Positions 57,136 to 64,000 of a stretch of DNA of 64,000 bases are shown in pieces. Under the pieces are notes generated by a model. It did not search any database. It had not been told where the DNA came from and was given only the letters and a program-made list of their open reading frames with translations. The number at the start of each line of letters is the position of its first letter. The stretch's first letter is position 1. Source of the stretch: Trissonchulus latispiculum (lineage: Eukaryota > Nematoda > Enoplea > Enoplida > Ironidae); assembly GCA_030248195.1 (NCBI GenBank), contig JASAND010013467.1, positions 1 through 64,000 of the forward strand, read 5' to 3'. A program made the translations under genes and the position numbers.

Positions 57136-58239
57136 TAGAGGTCGGGGAAAAAAACCAAGGTAGTCACTTTTTGGACTCTGCAGAACTACCCAGTGGAGCA
57201 ATCCGGCTACAAATTATTTTCTTATCAAGCCCTGTCTAGACTGTCATTTTGGTATATAAATCGCCTCTCTAGGTCCTGTCGTTAATTAGTAATTAACGGT
57301 TAATTAGCCGGGGTAAAAAAAACCAATGGCGGGAAAAAAACCAACCGGTGGGAAAAAAACCAACCCCAGTATTCGGTCAGGGTAACTCATATTAGCGATT
57401 TTATGCATGCGACAGGTAAAATCGGCGTCGCTGACTTCATATCTGCAGTTATTTTTGCTATATTCCTTATAATAAGTGAGAAAATCAAACATCAAAATTT
57501 GCAGCATCAACTGGCTAGGTTTCATCAAATTTGCCAGTTTCTATGTTAAAATGCAAAAATTTGTAAATCTTTCGAAATTCGATGGAATAAATTAAAATAA
57601 ACGTTGTTTCAGTGTTTTTTCGCGTATTTCTTTGTCCCAGAGTACTTTTTGGCCGCTTTAGCTGAGCCAAACAGCCGATCCGCCGAAATGAGGTTTTTAC
57701 CGGCTAGAACAAAATTGCCAAATCCAAATGCAATTTTGTGCTGTTCACGTGAAAGAACGCATTAAACTTGCTATGTGGATGACTTTTGAGCAACTAAGAA
57801 CCATTTTTGGGAGTTTGGCAGCAAAAGCAAAAATTGGTTTTTTTCCCACCCCTTGGTTTTTTTTTCCCATTTTGTAAAAATTCTGCTGGCAGCTTGCCAA
57901 GCGTCGCAGGAAGGCGAGACCGACATTTTTGGAAAGAGCACATGTTGTTCTCATAGAAACTATTAAAAGTTATTATCTAACTGCTATGGAAAATTTTTTA
58001 CAGGCCTTCAAAAATAGGCAAATTTTGAATTTTTGGGGGGTCAAAAATGCCAAAATTTTCGAAATGTCACAAAATGCTCAAAAGTGGTCCGATTTAGCTC
58101 TAATTTGGTGTGGTAGGTGGGATGGGCCCTACCAACTTGCATGCAAAATTTGAGCCCGCTAGCTCATTCCCATCGCCCAAACGGGGGGTTGGTTGTTTTT
58201 CCCCACCACTTGCGGGTTGGTTTTTTTCCCCGACCTCTA
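57136..58239. mobile_element. TA-flanked inverted-repeat element inserted in the satellite (copy 1)
   Basis: The tips TAGAGGTCGGGGAAAAAAAC and the matching complement at the right are flanked by TA (57134-57135, 58240-58241). The TA is that of a GGGTACCC in the satellite unit, so the empty site is known exactly. TA duplication suggests a Tc1/mariner-type MITE. Inside the left part, GGGAAAAAAACCAACC recurs several times. No transposase ORF. Confidence 0.88.
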
Positions 58240-59228
58240 TACCCACTGACCTGAAAGTCGACCCGCGGGTACCCACTGACCTGAAAGTCGACCCTCGGGT
58301 ACCCACTGACCTGAAAGTCGACCCTCGGGTACCCACTGACCTAAAAGTCGACCCGTGGGTACCCACTGACCTGAAAGTCGACCCTCGGCTACCCACTGAC
58401 CTGAAAGTCGACCCGCGGGTACCCACTGACCTGAAAGTCGACCCGCGGGTACCCACTGACCTGAAAGTCGACCCTCGGGTACCCACTGACCTGAAAGTCG
58501 ACCCTCGGGTTACCCACTGACCTAGTTTGCAAAGTTAACTGCACGGTCTGGATTTACCTGGATTATCAATTTTTCGAGCTTTCAGCCCAAAGCCAGGGCC
58601 ACGTTGCTCTGACCCGCGGGTACCCACTGACACTGACCTGAAAGTCGACCCTCGGGTACCCACTGACCTGAAAGTCGACCCTCGGGTACCCACTGACCTG
58701 AAAGTCGACCCTCGGGTACCCACTGACCTGAAAGTCGACCCGCGGGTACCCACTGACCTGAAAGTCGACCCTCGGGTACCCACTGACCTGAAAGTCGACC
58801 CTCGGGTACCCACTGACATGTATTTCAGGAAAAGAATTTAGGAGAAAACCGTGATGTGGGGGCAGAGAGCATTGCTCGGGAAATAAGTCTTTCTCGTATT
58901 TCTCAACAAAAACAGTTTGCAAAGTTAACTGCACGGTCTGGATTTACCTGGATTATCAATTTTTCGAGCTTTCAGCCGTAGGCCAGGGCCACGTTGCACT
59001 GACCCGCGGGTACCCACTGACACTGACCTGAAAGTCGACCCTCGGGTACCCACTGACCTGAAAGTCGACCCTCGGGTACCCACTGACCTGAAAGTCGACC
59101 CTCGGGTACCCACTGACCTGAAAGTCGACCCTCGGGTACCCACTGACCTGAAAGTCGACCCGCGGGTACCCACTGACCTGAAAGTCGACCCTCGGGTACC
59201 CACTGACCTGAAAGTCGACCCGCGGGTA
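58240..59228. repeat. Satellite blocks and spacers, second higher-order copy
   Basis: 30-bp arrays at 58240-58523, 58616-58817 and 59006-59228, with S1 (58524-58615) and S2+S1 (58818-59005). The order matches 56041-57135, shifted by 2093-2123 bp. Confidence 0.9.
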
Positions 59229-60331
59229 TAGAGGTCGGGGAAAAAAACCAAGGTAGTCACTTTTTGGACTCTGCAGAACTACCCAGTGGAGCAATCCGGC
59301 TACAAATTATTTTCTTATCAAGCCCTGTCTAGACTGTCATTTTGGTATATAAATCGCCTCTCTAGGTCCTGTCGTTAATTAGTAATTAACGGTTAATTAG
59401 CCGGGGTAAAAAAACCAATGGCGGGAAAAAAAACCAACCGGTGGGAAAAAACCAACCCCAGTATTCGGTCAGGGTAACTCATATTAGCGATTTTATGCAT
59501 GCGACAGGTAAAATCGGCGTCGCTGACTTCATATCTGCAGTTATTTTTGCGATATTCCTTATAATAAGTGAGAAAATCAAACATCAAAATTTGCAGCATC
59601 AACTGGCTAGGTTTCATCAAATTTGCCAGTTTCTATGTTAAAATGCAAAAATTTGTAAATCTTTCGAAATTCGATGGAATAAATTAAAATAAACGTTGTT
59701 TCAGTGTTTTTTCGCGTATTTCTTTGTCCCAGAGTACTTTTTGGCCGCTTTAGCTGAGCCAAACAGCCGATCCGCCGAAATGAGGTTTTTACCGGCTAGA
59801 ACAAAATTGCCAAATCCAAATGCAATTTTGTGCTGTTCACGTGAAAGAACGCATTAAACTTGCTATGTGGATGACTTTTGAGCAACTAAGAACCATTTTT
59901 GGGAGTTTGGCAGCAAAAGCAAAAATTGGTTTTTTTCCCACCCCTTGGTTTTTTTTCCCATTTTGTAAAAATTCTGCTGGCAGCTTGCCAAGCGTCGCAG
60001 GAAGGCGAGACCGACATTTTTGGAAAGAGCACATGTTGTTCTCATAGAAACTATTAAAAGTTATTATCTAACTGCTATGGAAAATTTTTTACAGGCCTTC
60101 AAAAATAGGCAAATTTTGAATTTTTGGGGGGTCAAAAATGCCAAAATTTTCGAAATGTCACAAAATGCTCAAAAGTGGTCCGATTTAGCTCTAATTTGGT
60201 GTGGTAGGTGGGATGGGCCCTACCAACTTGCATGCAAAATTTGAGCCCGCTAGCTCATTCCCATCGCCCAAACGGGGGGTTGGTTGTTTTTCCCCACCAC
60301 TTGCGGGTTGGTTTTTTTTCCCCGACCTCTA
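59229..60331. mobile_element. TA-flanked inverted-repeat element (copy 2, near-identical)
   Basis: Almost base-for-base the same as 57136-58239, with differences mainly in A/T homopolymer length. It sits in the same place in the satellite unit, with the same TA flanks. It was copied with the surrounding array, not inserted independently. Confidence 0.9.
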
Positions 60332-60815
60332 TACCCACTGACCTGAAAGTCGACCCGCGGGTACCCACTGACCTGAAAGTCGACCCTCGGGTACCCACTG
60401 ACCTGAAAGTCGACCCTCGGGTACCCACTGACCTAAAAGTCGACCCGTGGGTACCCACTGACCTGAAAGTCGACCCTCGGCTACCCACTGACCTGAAAGT
60501 CGACCTGCGGGTACCCACTGACCTGAAAGTCGACCCGCGGGTACCCACTGACCTGAAAGTCGACCCTCGGGTACCCACTGACCTGAAAGTCGACCTTCGG
60601 GTTACCCACTGAACTAGTTTGCAAAGTTAACTGCACGGTCTGGATTTACCTGGATTATCAATTTTTCGAGCTTTCAGCCCAAAGCCAGGGCCACGTTGCT
60701 CTAACCCGCGGGTACCCACTGACGCTGACCTGAAAGTCGACCCTCGGGTACCCACTGACCTGAAAGTCGACCCTCGGGTACTCACTGACCTGAAAGTCGA
60801 CCCGCGGGTTAGAGC
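60332..60815. repeat. Satellite and S1 up to the inversion point
   Basis: 30-bp array (60332-60612), S1 (60616-60705) and about 100 bases of 30-bp units. The S1 end here reads GCTCTAACCC where the other copies read GCTCTGACCC or GCACTGACCC. This private variant reappears inverted at 60804-60815. Confidence 0.88.
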
Positions 60816-63800
60816 AGCGTGGCCCTGGTACCTGGGCCGGGCTCGAAGAATGATCCAGGCAAGCCCGAACCGTGCGAACCAACGCGGAACTAGTTCGATG
60901 AACCCGAGGTCGACTTTCCGGGTCAGTGGGTACCCGAGTCGGCTCCGGGTCGTGGGTACCCGCGAGTCGGCACTTCAGGTCGGTGTACCCGCAGATCACT
61001 TTCAGTCGGTGGTAGCCGGGAGTCGGCTCCGGAACGGTGTTACGGGGTCGGCCCCAGGTCGAGTGGGCGGCGGGGTCAAACTTCGGGTCGGTGGAGCGCG
61101 AGGGTCGACTCGGAGTCGGTGCCCGCGGATCGCTTTCAGGTCAGTGGGTCGGGGAAAAAACCAACCCGCGAATGACGGGGAAAGCAACCCCGATGAAATG
61201 AGCTTGTAGGCTCAAATTTTGCATGCAAGTGGGGCCCATCCCTACCACGCCAAATTAGAGCTAAATCGGACCACTTTTTGGCGGTTTGTATTTCGGGAAA
61301 TTTTGGCATTTTTGACCCCAAAATTCAAAATTGCCTGAAGGCCTGTAAAAATTTATTAGATAATAACTTTTAATAGTTTCCATGAAACAACATGTGTGTC
61401 GGTCTGCACACCACCACCACGACGCTTGGCGAGAAGCTTGCCGGCAGGAGCACGAAATCGGGAAGCAGAAGTGGGAAAAAACTGAATTTTTGCTTTTTTT
61501 GCCGGAAACTGCCGAAATTGGTTTGCCGGTTTGCTAAAATAATCCACATAACAGAATACGTTCTTTTCACGTAGGCAACACAAAAATTATTTTAATTTGG
61601 CAATTTCGTTAGCCGGTAAAACCTCATTTCGGCGGATCATTTTGTTTGGCTTTCAGCCGTGCATACTCTGGGATTTAAGCACCCGAAAAGCCCACTGAAA
61701 CAACGTTTATTTTAATTTATTCCATCGAATTTCGAGATTTACAAATTTTGCATTTTAACATAGAAACTTGGCGAATTTACAGTAATACCAAATTTTGATG
61801 TTTGATTTTCTCACTTATTATAGAGATATCGCAAAAAACCAACTGCAATATGAAGTCGGCGACACGCCGATTTTACCTGTCGCACAATGCACCAAAATCG
61901 CTAATTTTCAGTTGCCTGACAGTACGGGGTTATTTTCCCACCGGTTGTTTTTCCCGCCGTTGTTTTTTTTACCCCGGCTAATTAACCGTTAATTATAATT
62001 AACGACGAGACTGGGAAAGGCATTTATATACCAAAATGACAGTCTAGACTGAAACTGATAAAAATAATTTGTAGCCGGACCCCTTCCGCGAATAGTTCTG
62101 CAGAACCGAAATGGGCTACCTGGTTTTTCCCCGACCTCTATACCCGCGGGTCGACTTTTCAGGTCAGTGGGTACCCGAGAATCGCTTTCAGATGAGTGGG
62201 TACCCGCGGGTCGACTTCGGGTCAGTGGGTACCCGGGTCGGCACTGTCGTGGAGCCGAGTCGACTTTCAGGTCAGTGGGTACCCGAGTCGACTTTCGAAT
62301 CGTGGTTTCGAGGTCGACTTTCAGGTCGGTATGTCGTGGAGCGCCCGCGGGTCCGGCGTGGCCTGACGTGAAGCTCGGATTGATGTGTAAATCCGGACGC
62401 CGTGCAGTTAACGAAACTGTTTTTGTGAAATACGAGAAGACTTCCTTCACTTCTCTAAATTCTGAAATATGTCAGTGTTGCCGAGTCGACTTTCAGGTCG
62501 TGGAGTACCCGAGTCATTTTGGGTCAGTGGTACCCCCGCGGATCACCTCCCGGGTCGTGGATCGACTGGGCTCCGGTGTCGTGAGCCGCCCGCGGTGTCC
62601 GAGTCGGGAAATCCAGACCGTGCGATTGGCGTCCGATGGGCCCGAGTCGACTTTCGGTCGATGCGAGTCGGCTTTCAGATCGGTGGAGCCGCGAGGTCGA
62701 CTTCAGGTGGAGTCGGCTTTCAGGTCAGTGGGTAGCCGAGGATCGACTTTCAGATCGGTGGGTACGGGTCGGCCGCGGTCAGTGGGTACCGGATCGACTT
62801 CGGAGTCGGTGGGTACCCGGATCGACTTTCAGGTCAGTGGGTACCCGGGTCGACTTTCAGGTCGGTGGGCGTACAGAGATAGGAAAAAACCGGCCGCGAG
62901 AATGATTGAGAAAAACTGGCCAACCCCCCGTTTGGGCGCGATGGGGAATGAGCGGGGAGCGGAGCGCATGCACACAAGTCCCGCACACCGCAAATTAGAG
63001 CTAAATCGAACCACTTTTTGAGCATTTTTGTGACATTTCAAAATTTTGGCATTTTTGACCCCAAATTCAAAATTGCCACTATTTTTTTGAGCCTGTAAAA
63101 AATTTTCCCGCCAACTTTTACAGTTGGATAATAACTTTTAATAGTTTCTATGAAACGGCATGAAAAACCAACAAACTCCAAAAAAATGCGGTCTCGCCTT
63201 CCTGCGACGCTTGGCAAGCTGCCAACAGGAGCAAAATGGGGAAAAAAAACCGAAATTGAAAAAACCAATTTTTGCTTTTGCTGGAAAAACTCGAAATGGT
63301 TAGTTGCTCAAAAGTCATCCCGCATAGCAAGTTTAAATAGATTCTTTTCAAAAATTCGGTAAAACACAAATTGCGATTTGGAGTACAACAATTTTGTTCT
63401 AACCATTAAAAACCTCATTTCGGCGGATCGGCTGTTTGAAGCTCAGCCAAAGCGGCCAAAAAGCTGCTCTGGGACAAACTGCGCGAAAAGCAACGTTTAT
63501 TTTGAATTTATTCAATCGAATTTCGAAAGATTACAAATTTTTGCATTTTTAACATAGAAACGGCAAATTTGATGAAATTTGTGAGTTGATGCTGCAAATT
63601 TTGATGTTTGGATTTCTCCTTTATTATAAGGAATATAAGCAAAAATTAACCTGCGATATTTGAGTCGGCATTTTGCCGATTTTGTCGCATGCATAAAAAT
63701 CGCTAATATGGTGCCTGACCGAATACTTGGGGTTGGTTTTTTCCCACCGGTTGGTTTTTTCCGCCATGATTTTTACCCCAACTAATTAGCCGTTAATTAC

Positions 63801-64000
63801 TAATTAACGACAGGACACAAGAGAAAGGCGATTTATATGCCAAAATGACAGTCTAGACGGGAGCTGATAAGAAAATAATTTGTAGCCGGATTGCTGGAAA
63901 TTGGTTGTCCAAAAAGTGACTGCGGCTGTTTCCCCGACCTCTACCTACCCGCGGGTTTCAGGTCGAGTGGGTACCCGGAGGTCGACTTTTGGGTCGATGC
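60816..64000. repeat. Eroded inverted copy of the preceding 3.5 kb
   Basis: In order: inverted S1 (60816-60905), inverted satellite (60905-61145), inverted TA element (61147-62140), inverted satellite, inverted S1+S2 (62345-62480), inverted satellite with an S1 fragment (62600-62625), a second inverted TA element (62873-63943) and satellite to the edge. This is the exact mirror order of 60,700 back to about 57,100. Substitutions and indels are far more frequent than in the left arm, and the arm is several hundred bases shorter. Confidence 0.85.

Noticed and set aside
51905..60612. Dozens of long ORFs in the satellite (up to 471 codons)
   Set aside because: They are the same 10-residue peptide repeated in three registers, a consequence of a 30-bp unit lacking stops. 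No start context, domain or splice structure.
62111..63021. Plus-strand ORFs up to 284 codons in the eroded arm
   Set aside because: Frame-shifted satellite and element sequence. No conserved protein feature.

Overview
The window looks like metazoan nuclear DNA. It is AT-rich, has spliced genes, degenerate tRNA-derived sequences, many short non-autonomous DNA transposons and a large satellite block. I favour a nematode or other ecdysozoan with spliced-leader trans-splicing, at about 55-60 percent. One gene is a GnRH/AKH-type receptor (a family present in nematodes), and all three gene starts I can define lie 1 to 12 bases after a strong 3' splice acceptor. I cannot identify the species from the sequence alone. 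There is no bacterial operon structure, rRNA, CRISPR array or recognisable virus.

Protein genes are few. (1) A tandem pair of leucine-rich-repeat ORFs lies on the minus strand at 5.55-8.09 kb: the upstream one has a signal peptide but an unfinished C-terminal cap, the downstream one has no signal peptide but a GPI-anchor-like tail. (2) A small secreted PAN/apple-domain protein starts on the plus strand at 38.37 kb (two exons seen, 3' end open). (3) A complete two-exon class A GPCR of the GnRH/AKH/corazonin type (451 aa) lies on the minus strand at 40.23-41.98 kb, with a tRNA-derived SINE starting one base after its stop codon.

Most of the remainder is repeat DNA. I find about ten short terminal-inverted-repeat elements whose target-site duplications can be read. 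Elements at 0.64, 10.97, 11.17, 12.59, 15.49, 18.79, 23.48, 34.18, 42.15 and 47.44 kb have 7-8 bp duplications (a few with one mismatch), and most have hAT-like tips. Two others (9.47 and 33.70 kb) have 3-bp TTA duplications, and several are bounded by TTAA. Many are nested. A recurring feature is that the inside of the tip consists of a hexamer-scale motif repeated many times, a different motif in each family. Degenerate tRNA-like modules are scattered throughout, and one 5'-truncated retroposon with a 14-bp target duplication lies at 51.16 kb.

From about 52.0 kb to the end the window is a satellite with an exact 30-bp unit. Because 30 is a multiple of three it gives long, meaningless ORFs. 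Within it, a 1.1-kb TA-flanked inverted-repeat element and two spacer sequences form a 2.1-kb higher-order unit that is tandemly duplicated at 56.7-60.8 kb. At about 60.76 kb the order reverses: the last 3.2 kb is a badly eroded mirror image of the preceding 3.5 kb, which is either a genuine palindrome or a hairpin/chimeric-read artefact at a contig edge.

The four coding units do not form an obvious pathway. Three are secreted or surface proteins (LRR pair, PAN protein) and one is a neuropeptide receptor.
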